Assembly: GCA_965371785.1 (NCBI GenBank)
Contig: CBDUZS010000095.1
Coordinates: 1 to 5,511, forward strand
DNA: 5,511 nucleotides
Source of the DNA: CBDUZS01 sp965371785
Lineage (GTDB): Bacteria > Fermentibacterota > Fermentibacteria > Fermentibacterales > JCC-6
Direction of reading: 5' to 3'
The notes below the pieces were generated by a model, which was given only the letters and a program-made list of their open reading frames with translations, was not told where the DNA came from and did no database searches. Positions 1 to 5,511 of the stretch are shown here, in pieces. Numbering within the stretch: position 1 is the first letter of the stretch; each line of letters starts with the position of its first letter. The translations under genes and the position numbers were made by a program.

Positions 1-90
1 GTGGCCGTTCATCCGGACGGGAAGCTGCGCCGTCTTGCCGGGAGGATGAACTGGCGGATAGTGGAGGGCAGGCATACTCGATGGGCGTAA
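1..90 (+). CDS. C-terminal end of an unidentified upstream gene (5' truncated)
   Basis: The first reading frame is open from the window edge and ends at TAA (88-90), giving a basic 29-residue tail that ends in HTRWA. I do not recognise the family. Its stop lies 10 bp inside the next gene, whose ATG is at 81, an overlap typical of genes in one operon and the main reason to believe this frame. The third frame is also open to the window edge, but it is the frame of the downstream gene and has no ATG, GTG or TTG codon before 81. The second frame is closed by a stop at 47-49. The fragment is too short to assign a function. Confidence 0.5.
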   Translation: MAVHPDGKLRRLAGRMNWRIVEGRHTRWA

Positions 91-1049
91 GAGCAATCGG
101 TGCGTTTTCGGGCGGGCTCGACGGAATGATCGCTTCACTGATGCTTCTCGATCAGGGCGTGGAGGTTGAAGCAGTTACCTTTGACAGCCCGTTCTTCTCC
201 TGCAGACGGGGGCGGATATCCGCCGAACAGATCGGTGTGAGATGGCGTTCGATCGACTTCACGGAGGACATTCTCGAAATCCTTTCCGACCCGCCCAGTG
301 GATTCGGCGGTAACTGCAATCCCTGCATAGACTGCCATGCCAGGATGTTCGAGAGAGTACTCACGATATGTAATGCCGAAGGATTCGACTTCATTTTCAG
401 CGGAGAGGTGCTCGGGCAGAGACCGATGTCTCAGAACAGGGGAGCGCTCAACAGGGTTGCACGGCTATCGGGTGCCGGGAAGAGGCTCCTTCGTCCACTG
501 TCGGCAAGGCTGCTTCCCCCAACCGTGCCCGAGGTCGAAGGTCTCGTCGACCGACAGCATCTGGGTGATATCAGCGGACGGGGAAGAAAACGCCAGATCG
601 AGCTTGCGGGTGAATACGGAATAACCTATGCAAATCCTGCCGGAGGGTGCCTTCTCACTGACCCGGGATACAGTGTCAGGCTGAGGGTACTGCTGGGCCA
701 GCCCGCTCTTCTCACTCCGGTGAACACCAGACTGATAAGGCATGGGCGGATGTTCATGCTGGACGAGGGAGTCATCGGGCTCGTCGGCCGCAGCAAAGAG
801 GACAACGATGAAATCGAAGCCCTCTCGAAACCCTCCATGACGTTTGCAATGTCCGATCATGTCGGGCCCACGGGGGTAATAATCGGACGTTTCGAGGAGT
901 GCCATGCAGCCATGCTGGGGTCTCTGTTAGCCCTTTACGGCAAGATCGATGCCGGTGAAGAGGTCTCCATCAGTTCTACGTCCGGTCTACGTTTCACCTC
1001 CACTCCGGCAGATCGGGCACAGGCAAGTAAGATGAGGATTACCTTATAG
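81..1049 (+). CDS. PP-loop ATPase, tRNA thiouridylase-like (MnmA/ThiI-related)
   Basis: This 322-residue protein probably adenylates a tRNA uridine and exchanges oxygen for sulfur in the cytoplasm; the modified position is unknown. Residues 5-15 hold a PP-loop that reads SGGLDG (10-15) where the family consensus is SGGxDS, so the final serine is replaced by glycine. Other landmarks are DSPFF (35-39), NPCIDCH (80-86, with an extra Cys at 79), SGEVLGQRPMSQ (107-118) and PAGGCLLTDP (186-195). The C-terminal part, from about residue 200 and including GLVGRSKEDND (233-243), resembles the NFACT-R-like RNA-binding segment attached to this family. ATG 81 follows GGAGG (63-67) at 13 nt, rather long, but it is the only start codon available and places the PP-loop near the N-terminus as in relatives. 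The gene overlaps the preceding one by 10 bp. No convincing terminator follows, so read-through into the exporter is possible. Family assignment is firm; exact substrate is inference. Confidence 0.85.
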   Translation: MGVRAIGAFSGGLDGMIASLMLLDQGVEVEAVTFDSPFFSCRRGRISAEQIGVRWRSIDFTEDILEILSDPPSGFGGNCNPCIDCHARMFERVLTICNAEGFDFIFSGEVLGQRPMSQNRGALNRVARLSGAGKRLLRPLSARLLPPTVPEVEGLVDRQHLGDISGRGRKRQIELAGEYGITYANPAGGCLLTDPGYSVRLRVLLGQPALLTPVNTRLIRHGRMFMLDEGVIGLVGRSKEDNDEIEALSKPSMTFAMSDHVGPTGVIIGRFEECHAAMLGSLLALYGKIDAGEEVSISSTSGLRFTSTPADRAQASKMRITL

Positions 1050-1076
1050 ATAATGCCCGTATTAGTGGCATCGGAC

Positions 1077-1104
1077 TTGACATGTTACGATACCGGATTA
1101 AAAT
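1077..1104 (+). promoter_or_regulatory. sigma70-type promoter for the exporter genes
   Basis: A perfect -35 hexamer TTGACA (1077-1082) is followed after 16 bp by TAAAAT (1099-1104), a 5/6 match to TATAAT. Transcription would start near 1110-1112, about 145 nt before the exporter start and about 20 nt before the small leader ORF. The match quality and position make this the best promoter candidate in the window. The start site itself is inferred. Confidence 0.7.
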
Positions 1105-1120
1105 AATGGCAACAATCCGG
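1093..1120. promoter_or_regulatory. candidate operator: perfect inverted repeat flanking the -10
   Basis: CCGGATT (1093-1099) and AATCCGG (1114-1120) form a perfect 7-bp inverted repeat with a 14-bp spacer. The half-site centres are 21 bp apart, two helical turns, so a dimeric repressor could bind both halves on one face. The repeat brackets the -10 hexamer and the predicted start site, a classic repressor position. With transcription starting near 1111 only the right half would be in the RNA, which favours a DNA site over an RNA hairpin. No regulator gene is present in the window. Confidence 0.45.
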
Positions 1121-1131
1121 GAGGTACCTCT

Positions 1132-1161
1132 ATGATTCAGAATGGACTACAGTCGCAGTAA
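1132..1161 (+). CDS. possible 9-residue leader peptide ORF upstream of the exporter
   Basis: ATG 1132 is preceded by GGGAGG (1119-1124) at an ideal 7-nt spacing and starts a short ORF encoding MIQNGLQSQ, ending at TAA (1159-1161). Three of nine residues are glutamine. The SD is at least as strong as that of the exporter gene, and the ORF starts about 20 nt after the predicted transcription start, where leader peptides usually sit. A hairpin begins two bases after the stop. Ribosomes on this ORF would disrupt the long-range pairing described for 1122-1255. It could regulate exporter translation, be a short secreted peptide, or be chance; regulation by leader translation is my preferred reading. 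Confidence 0.35.
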   Translation: MIQNGLQSQ

Positions 1162-1162
1162 A

Positions 1163-1177
1163 AAGGGCTCAGCCCTT
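1163..1177 (+). other. short hairpin after the leader ORF stop
   Basis: AAGGGC (1163-1168), loop TCA, and GCCCTT (1172-1177) form a perfect 6-bp stem starting two bases after the leader stop codon. On the plus strand it is followed by CTCCG, not a T-run, so it is not a typical intrinsic terminator for the exporter transcript. On the minus strand the stem runs into five T residues and could stop antisense transcription. Confidence 0.4.
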
Positions 1178-1199
1178 CTCCGTAATCATCACCACGGAG
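1178..1199 (+). other. second leader hairpin, directly adjoining the first
   Basis: CTCCGT (1178-1183) and ACGGAG (1194-1199) form a perfect 6-bp stem with a 10-nt loop. It abuts the preceding hairpin with no gap, so the two stems could stack coaxially inside the loop closed by the 1122-1133/1243-1255 pairing. Confidence 0.4.
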
Positions 1200-1255
1200 T
1201 TCCAGTAAACCCGGCTTCCGTTCCAGAAAATTGTCATTGCTGATAGAGGTTACCT

Positions 1256-3049
1256 ATGCACTACCATTTCGACTCATCCCATGAGGAAGGAGAGAGGAAG
1301 CTCTCTACTTTCACACTGTTAAGGCATATCTGGCCTTACGTGAAGGAGCACCTGTCCTCATTCATCCTGGCCTCCGCACTTCTGCTCGCGGCCGCTGCAG
1401 GAGAGCTTGCCGGACCCCTGATCCTGAGAAAGGTCATCGACACGGCAATTCCTTCGGGGTCGACTGGCATGATAGCGGGCCTTTCCGCCCTCTTTGCCGG
1501 AATCTTCATCTTCTCCATGGTTCTTGCCTATCTGCAGGTGATAATAGCGACCAGGATAGGCCTCTCAATCGTCAGGGACCTGAAGGAGAACGTGTTCAGC
1601 CACATGCTGACTCTTTCGCTGTCGTTCTTCGATGCGCATCCTTCGGGAAAGCTGATGGCCAGAGTCGAAAGCGATGCTGAACGGGTACGAATGCTCTTCA
1701 GCGATGTCTCGATGGCTCTTCTGCGTAACGTTGCCATGGTTGCTGGTACATTGTCTATAATGTTCGTAACCAACTCCAGCATCACAGTATGGATTGTCGT
1801 TCTGATGGTTCCGATTGTAGTCCTCACGATACCGGTGCTCTCACGCATGAGGAAACTCTATTCCAGGGTGCGACAGTCGTATGCCCGGATAGCGGGATTC
1901 GTGTCGGAGTACGTTCGCTCTGTTCCCGTGCTACAGGTATTCGGAGCAAACGGATCGGCACGTGACAAACTGCATGAAGAGGGAAGCGAATTTCTTCACA
2001 GAGAGGTCAGAGCCTATTTCTGGGAGTACGGATTCTGGAGCTTTCTGGGCAGCTGCGAGATCGCAGCCGTTATCGTGATTCTGCTCTCGGGACGGGGCGG
2101 GGTCATCGCGGGTACTATTACCGTCGGTACGGTTGTCCTCTTCGTCGAGTACACACGCCGTCTGTTCGGTCCGATCGTCATGTTCTCCGAAACACTCAAT
2201 CAGGTTCAGAGGGCAATGGCTTCCGCCGAGCGTCTTTTCGATATCCTCTCGACCGAGACCCTTACCCCGGACGGAACACTTGGTGAAGAGGAATTCCCCG
2301 ATGAATGGCAGGAGATCAGGTTCGAGCATGTCTGGTTCCGGTATTCCGACGAAGGCTGGGCACTCAGAGACGTGAGCTTCGTGCTGCCGCGAGGCACCAT
2401 GGTCGCACTCGTCGGAAACAGCGGCGGCGGCAAGAGTACCATAGTGAGTCTGCTGATGCGCTTCTATCAGCCGCAGAAGGGCAGGATCACGGTAGACGGG
2501 ACCGACATCAGTGATTTCAGGCTCGAAGTCTGGCGTGGAAAGATCGGCCTGGTTCTGCAGGGTGTCAACCTGTTCTCCGGTACGCTGTCAGGGAACCTTA
2601 CGGTGTTCGATGATTCCATAGATGAGGAAGCTCAGATTGACGCACTGAGAACTATCGAAGCATCCGATCTCCTGGAGCGGATTCCAGGTGGTCTGTACGG
2701 CGAGATCAGCGAAGGCGGGGGCAACCTCTCCATGGGCGAGAGACAGCTCGTCAACTTCGCCAGAGCCGTTCTGAGGAAACCGGAGATACTGGTGCTCGAC
2801 GAAGCGACTTCCTCGGTTGACCCGGGAACGGAGAAGAGGATTCAAAGGTCTACAGACCTGCTGATAAGCGGCAGGACTGCGTTGGTCGTTGCTCACAGGC
2901 TGAGCACCGTTACCCATGCTTCGAGAATTCTTGTCGTTCAGCATGGCATGATCGTGGAGGAGGGCACCCACGGTGAGCTCATAGCACAAAAGGGTGTGTA
3001 CGCCGGCCTGTGCCTGCTCCAGTTCGGAGAGGAGGCCACGATTGCGTAA
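1256..3049 (+). CDS. ABC exporter half-transporter, catalytic-Walker-B subunit of a heterodimer
   Basis: This 597-residue inner-membrane protein has a six-helix ABC transmembrane domain (about residues 33-330; helices near 33-55, 73-97, 153-175, 177-195, 264-280, 284-306) and a C-terminal ATPase domain. Visible motifs are A-loop Tyr363, Walker A GNSGGGKST (387-395), Q-loop Gln435, Walker B ILVLDE with catalytic Glu516, D-loop SVD (520-522) and switch His547. The signature reads LSMGE (491-495) instead of LSGGQ. An intact Walker B with a degenerate signature matches the TM288-type half of heterodimeric exporters. The length is normal for a half-transporter. ATG 1256 has SD AGAGG (1245-1249) at 6 nt, which the upstream leader may mask. 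The next gene overlaps its end and supplies the partner. Drugs, lipids or peptides are all possible substrates; the sequence does not decide. Confidence 0.93.
   Translation: MHYHFDSSHEEGERKLSTFTLLRHIWPYVKEHLSSFILASALLLAAAAGELAGPLILRKVIDTAIPSGSTGMIAGLSALFAGIFIFSMVLAYLQVIIATRIGLSIVRDLKENVFSHMLTLSLSFFDAHPSGKLMARVESDAERVRMLFSDVSMALLRNVAMVAGTLSIMFVTNSSITVWIVVLMVPIVVLTIPVLSRMRKLYSRVRQSYARIAGFVSEYVRSVPVLQVFGANGSARDKLHEEGSEFLHREVRAYFWEYGFWSFLGSCEIAAVIVILLSGRGGVIAGTITVGTVVLFVEYTRRLFGPIVMFSETLNQVQRAMASAERLFDILSTETLTPDGTLGEEEFPDEWQEIRFEHVWFRYSDEGWALRDVSFVLPRGTMVALVGNSGGGKSTIVSLLMRFYQPQKGRITVDGTDISDFRLEVWRGKIGLVLQGVNLFSGTLSGNLTVFDDSIDEEAQIDALRTIEASDLLERIPGGLYGEISEGGGNLSMGERQLVNFARAVLRKPEILVLDEATSSVDPGTEKRIQRSTDLLISGRTALVVAHRLSTVTHASRILVVQHGMIVEEGTHGELIAQKGVYAGLCLLQFGEEATIA
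3031..3044 (+). promoter_or_regulatory. ribosome binding site and TTG start deciding the second exporter gene's N-terminus
   Basis: GGAGAGGAGG (3026-3035) is an extended SD inside the last codons of the upstream gene. Its GGAGG core (3031-3035) is 6 nt from TTG 3042-3044. No ATG in this frame lies nearby, so TTG is the most economical start. It overlaps the upstream stop (TAA, 3047-3049), which allows terminating ribosomes to reinitiate. Confidence 0.75.
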
Positions 3050-4760
3050 GTACATCAAGTGGATTCTCCAGTTCTGGAAACCACACAAATTCCACATAGC
3101 CATTCTCGTGCTGTTCACCTTGATCTCCACCGCGGTTGCGCTCTCCTTTCCGCTCGTGTTCAAGTATCTGCTGGACAACGTACACCAGGTTCTCGGGACA
3201 CCGGACAGCCCGGTTTTTACGAAGCTGCTTCTCGTTCTCGGAGCGCTGGGTCTGGCAAGGTTCGTTGCCGGTCTCTATCCGGGAGCGAGAGCCTGGCTGA
3301 ACAGCAAAATCGGGCTCGACATCAGGGACAGAGTCTTTGGCAACCTCCTGGAGAAGGAGCACTCGTTTTTCAACAGGTTCCGCCCGGGTGATATCACGAC
3401 CAGGCTGACGGATGACATCGTGGACTATCCGAGGATAGCATGGTTCAGCTGTTCCGCCATCTTCCGCGCATTCGAATCATCCTCGAGGCTTGTATTCTGC
3501 CTGGGAGTAATGCTCTTCATGAGCTGGGAGCTTACTCTCCTGTCGCTGATTCCGCTTCCCATCATGCTCTTCATTTTCTACCGCGTGGAGCACAGGCTGG
3601 GTATCAGGATCGAGCAGAGCAGAAAGAATACGAGCCATACGAACGATCTTCTCGACAGCACTTTCGCCGGTGTACCTATCGTGAAGGCGTACAGCGCGGA
3701 GAAGAACCAGACCGGAAGGCTGAGAAAACTGCTCAACAGAAGGCTGGAAATCGATCTCGACCTGACCAGGCTTATGATGATCGTGCATGGCCTTTACAGC
3801 GTTATCGGACAGGTAGGTAAGGTCACCGTAATGTTCGTAGGGGGGTTGTTCGTCATCGACGGCAGAATCGGCCTCGGGGAATTCTATGCGTTCTACATCT
3901 ATCTCGACATGCTCCTTGCTCCCATGATGGATATCCCCAACCTTTTCGTGACCTCCAGGCAGGCGTTCGTATCGATCGACAGGGAGGAGGAGATACTCAA
4001 TTATCCTCCACGACGATCCATGGATGGCTCCGTGGAGCTCGGACCGGTCAGGTCCGTCGAGCTTCGCGGTGCCGGTTACCGTCACGATGGTGGAGGAGGC
4101 ATACGAAACGCCAGCTTCCACGTTGATGAACCCGGGATTGTCGCGCTTGTCGGCGAGGTCGGGTGCGGCAAGAGCACGGTTCTCAAGATGATGACCGGGC
4201 TGCTGCCCAGCTCGAGCGGCAGTATTCTCTTCAACGGTATTCCACTCGAGGATATCTCACAGAAATCACTGCTTCGACAGCTCGGCTACGTTCCGCAGGA
4301 GTCGATGCTGTTCAGTGAATCCGTAGAGGAGAACGTGAGACTGGGACGGGACATTGATAAGATGCAGATAGGAAACGCCCTCAGAGTGGCCGGTCTGGGC
4401 GATGATGAACTCAAAGGCGGATTCGACACGCTGCTGGGACAGGGCGGCACGGGTGTCAGTGGCGGACAGGGCCAGCGAATTGCGATAGCAAGAGCTCTTG
4501 CCGGGGATCCATCACTCCTCCTTCTCGATGACTGCACTGCAGCCCTCGATGCGGAAAGGGAAGAGGTCTTCTGGCGGGAACTCCGGAATTCCCGCTGTGA
4601 CGCAATGGTTTTCGTTGTCACACACAGAGAAGCGACTATCAGGCAGAGTGACACCGTTGTGTTCATCCATGGCGGTGAAATCGTGGAAATCGATACACAT
4701 GAGAACCTGACCGCATCCAGTGAACTGTACCGGCTCGTTCTTGCCGCCGAAATGGATTGA
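3042..4760 (+). CDS. ABC exporter half-transporter, degenerate-Walker-B subunit of the heterodimer
   Basis: This is the partner of the preceding half-transporter: 572 residues from TTG 3042. The transmembrane domain spans about residues 15-300 (helices near 17-40, 58-80, 146-162, 163-181, 252-275, 276-296), followed by an ATPase domain. Motifs are A-loop Tyr346, Walker A GEVGCGKST (371-379), Q-loop Gln419, signature VSGGQ (472-476), Walker B LLLLDD in which Asp497 replaces the catalytic Glu, and switch His528. Combined with the LSMGE signature of the partner this gives one inactive and one active ATP site, as in TM287/288 and BmrCD. TTG 3042 is chosen because GGAGG (3031-3035) lies 6 nt before it and the protein then begins RKYIKWILQFWKPHK, a normal N-terminus. 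A GTG at 2994 is in frame but has a poor SD and adds a Cys-rich segment encoded inside the upstream gene. The 8-bp overlap implies translational coupling. Confidence 0.93.
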   Translation: MRKYIKWILQFWKPHKFHIAILVLFTLISTAVALSFPLVFKYLLDNVHQVLGTPDSPVFTKLLLVLGALGLARFVAGLYPGARAWLNSKIGLDIRDRVFGNLLEKEHSFFNRFRPGDITTRLTDDIVDYPRIAWFSCSAIFRAFESSSRLVFCLGVMLFMSWELTLLSLIPLPIMLFIFYRVEHRLGIRIEQSRKNTSHTNDLLDSTFAGVPIVKAYSAEKNQTGRLRKLLNRRLEIDLDLTRLMMIVHGLYSVIGQVGKVTVMFVGGLFVIDGRIGLGEFYAFYIYLDMLLAPMMDIPNLFVTSRQAFVSIDREEEILNYPPRRSMDGSVELGPVRSVELRGAGYRHDGGGGIRNASFHVDEPGIVALVGEVGCGKSTVLKMMTGLLPSSSGSILFNGIPLEDISQKSLLRQLGYVPQESMLFSESVEENVRLGRDIDKMQIGNALRVAGLGDDELKGGFDTLLGQGGTGVSGGQGQRIAIARALAGDPSLLLLDDCTAALDAEREEVFWRELRNSRCDAMVFVVTHREATIRQSDTVVFIHGGEIVEIDTHENLTASSELYRLVLAAEMD

Positions 4761-4761
4761 G

Positions 4762-5511
4762 ATGGACCTCGGAGCCGTTGCGGAAAAATTGCACCGGGTT
4801 CTCTCCAGGTGCAGCCTTTGTAAGTTCAACTGCGGGACCAACAGGCTTGCCGGGGAAAGGGGGAAGTGTGGAGCTGGCGACCGGATGATCGTCTCACAGA
4901 TCTGTGTACACAGGGGAGAAGAGCCTGTTCTCACTGGAGAATACGGTGTCGGGAACGTCTTCCTCTCCGGGTGCAACCTCAGTTGCGTGTACTGTCAGAA
5001 CTGGCAGATAAGCTCGCAGGGGGATGGGAAGGAGATGAATCCGCGTGAAATGTCTGAGGAACTCCTCAGGCTTCAGGACAGAGGCTGTCCAACGCTTGGT
5101 TTCGTTACCCCTACGCACTACGCCCCGCAGATAGTCGAGGCGATTGCTCTGGCCCGGGAGAGAGGTCTCGAGAAACCGCTGATCTACAACACGAACGCAT
5201 TCGATTCGGTAGAGCTTCTCGAGATGATAGAGGGTGTATTTCAGATATATCTGCCCGACTTCAAGTACTGGGAGGAAGAGTCTGCCGTGAGATACTCATC
5301 GGCGAAAGGTTATCCGGATGCCGCCAGGAGTGCCTTGAGAGAGATGTTCAGGCAGGTCGGCAACCTGGAAATCGATGCCGCCGGTGTGGCGAAGAAAGGG
5401 CTGCTCGTAAGGCACCTGGTACTTCCCAATGACCTCGCAGGAACCGCTCAGATAATCCGCTTTCTTGCCAGGGAATTGTCGAGAGATATCGCCATCAGTC
5501 TCATGTCCCAG
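4762..5511 (+). CDS. COG1313 (PflX-like) radical SAM protein, 3' truncated by the window
   Basis: The reading frame stays open for 250 codons from ATG 4762 to the window edge. Cys17, Cys20, Cys24 and Cys36 form an N-terminal metal- or Fe-S-binding motif (CSLCKFNC, then GKCGAGD). The radical SAM motif CxxxCxxC is at Cys71, Cys75 and Cys78 (CNLSCVYCQN) and would bind the [4Fe-4S] cluster that cleaves S-adenosylmethionine. Further family landmarks are HRGEEP (50-55), TPTHYAP (116-122), IYLPDFKY (162-169), RHLVLPN (217-223) and a final MSQ (248-250). Relatives run to roughly 290-330 residues, so about 40-80 are missing. They are annotated as pyruvate formate-lyase activating enzyme-like, but their substrate is not settled and no glycyl-radical enzyme gene is present here. 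The ATG follows the exporter stop by one base, implying co-transcription and possibly reinitiation, since its own SD is weak. Confidence 0.92.
   Translation, partial: MDLGAVAEKLHRVLSRCSLCKFNCGTNRLAGERGKCGAGDRMIVSQICVHRGEEPVLTGEYGVGNVFLSGCNLSCVYCQNWQISSQGDGKEMNPREMSEELLRLQDRGCPTLGFVTPTHYAPQIVEAIALARERGLEKPLIYNTNAFDSVELLEMIEGVFQIYLPDFKYWEEESAVRYSSAKGYPDAARSALREMFRQVGNLEIDAAGVAKKGLLVRHLVLPNDLAGTAQIIRFLARELSRDIAISLMSQ

Larger units (their letters stand above)
1050..1255 (+). other. 206-bp intergenic control region before the exporter genes
   Basis: This is the only sizeable non-coding gap in the window. In order it contains a weak ATGCC/GGCAT inverted repeat (1053-1057 and 1067-1071), a promoter (1077-1104), a 7-bp inverted repeat around the -10 (1093-1120), a strong SD with a 9-codon ORF (1119-1161), two adjacent hairpins (1163-1177 and 1178-1199), a repeated GTTCCAG heptamer (1199-1205 and 1220-1226), and the SD of the exporter gene (1245-1249). 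No longer ORF, tRNA or known riboswitch class was recognised. Confidence 0.8.
1122..1255 (+). promoter_or_regulatory. candidate structured mRNA leader pairing two translation initiation sites
   Basis: AGGTACCTCTAT (1122-1133), from inside the leader-ORF SD to its start codon, is complementary to ATAGAGGTTACCT (1243-1255), which contains the exporter SD (AGAGG, 1245-1249) and ends at the base before its ATG. The result is 12 base pairs with one bulged U. The roughly 109-nt loop contains two local hairpins that would shorten it. In the paired state both SDs are buried. A ribosome initiating on the leader ORF would occupy 1122-1133 and free the exporter SD. Complementarity is seen directly; function is inferred. 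Confidence 0.4.

Noticed and set aside
1053..1071. ATGCC/GGCAT hairpin just after the thiolase-like gene
   Set aside because: The stem has 5 bp with a 9-nt loop and no T-tract, which is too weak to call as a terminator.
1163..1177. Intrinsic terminator for the thiolase-like gene or attenuator of the exporter
   Set aside because: The stem is only 6 bp and on the plus strand is followed by CTCCG rather than a T-tract. The T-run lies on the other side and would serve only minus-strand transcription, for which there is no gene.
1199..1226. Direct repeat of GTTCCAG, 21 bp apart
   Set aside because: Only seven bases are repeated, with two copies and no flanking similarity; chance is sufficient.
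2994..3041. GTG start at 2994 for the second exporter subunit
   Set aside because: Its SD is poor, it would overlap the upstream gene by 56 bp, and it adds 16 residues not typical of the family. TTG 3042 has an ideal SD.
2588..3178. Long minus-strand ORF across the exporter gene junction
   Set aside because: It lies opposite two clearly conserved ABC genes, has no recognisable motif and is explained as a shadow of their codon bias.
3477..4121. 214-codon minus-strand ORF within the second exporter gene
   Set aside because: The plus-strand frame encodes conserved ABC transmembrane and linker sequence; the antisense product resembles no family.
1..5511. CRISPR arrays, insertion sequences, attachment sites, tRNA or rRNA genes
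   Set aside because: No regularly spaced repeats, transposase-like ORFs, terminal inverted repeats or RNA-gene sequences were seen; nearly the whole window is accounted for by conserved coding sequence.

Overview
The window is a compact, entirely plus-strand stretch of bacterial DNA. It has moderately high GC by eye, strong purine-rich Shine-Dalgarno (SD) sites, frequent AGG/AGA arginine codons, and genes that overlap or abut. The PP-loop thiolase-like protein and the COG1313-type radical SAM protein are families common in anaerobic bacteria (and archaea for the second). The SD sites, the sigma70-like promoter and the heterodimeric ABC exporter point to an anaerobic or facultative bacterium. 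I cannot name a phylum from this sequence.

Layout. Bases 1-90 carry the C-terminal end of an unidentified gene whose stop overlaps the next start by 10 bp. Bases 81-1049 encode a PP-loop ATPase related to tRNA thiouridylases (MnmA/ThiI-like), with an NPCxxC cysteine motif and a distal GGC cysteine. A 206-bp intergenic region (1050-1255) follows. It holds a near-consensus promoter (TTGACA, 16 bp, TAAAAT), a perfect 7-bp inverted repeat bracketing the -10 element, a 9-codon leader ORF with a very strong SD, two adjacent hairpins, and a 12-bp long-range complementarity that pairs the leader-ORF initiation site with that of the following gene.

Bases 1256-3049 and 3042-4760 encode the two half-transporters of a heterodimeric type IV ABC exporter. 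The first has a canonical Walker B glutamate but a degenerate signature (LSMGE). The second has a degenerate Walker B (LLLLDD) but a canonical signature core (SGGQ). Head to tail these give one consensus and one degenerate ATP site, as in TM287/288, LmrCD and BmrCD. The second gene most likely starts at a TTG (3042) inside the end of the first. From 4762 to the end of the window runs a truncated COG1313 (PflX-like) radical SAM protein, one base after the exporter stop.

How it fits together. The two exporter genes are translationally coupled and the radical SAM gene is probably in the same transcript. The point most worth a second look is the control region before the exporter, which reads like an operator plus a leader-peptide or RNA-structure switch gating exporter translation. 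The substrate of the exporter cannot be read from the sequence.
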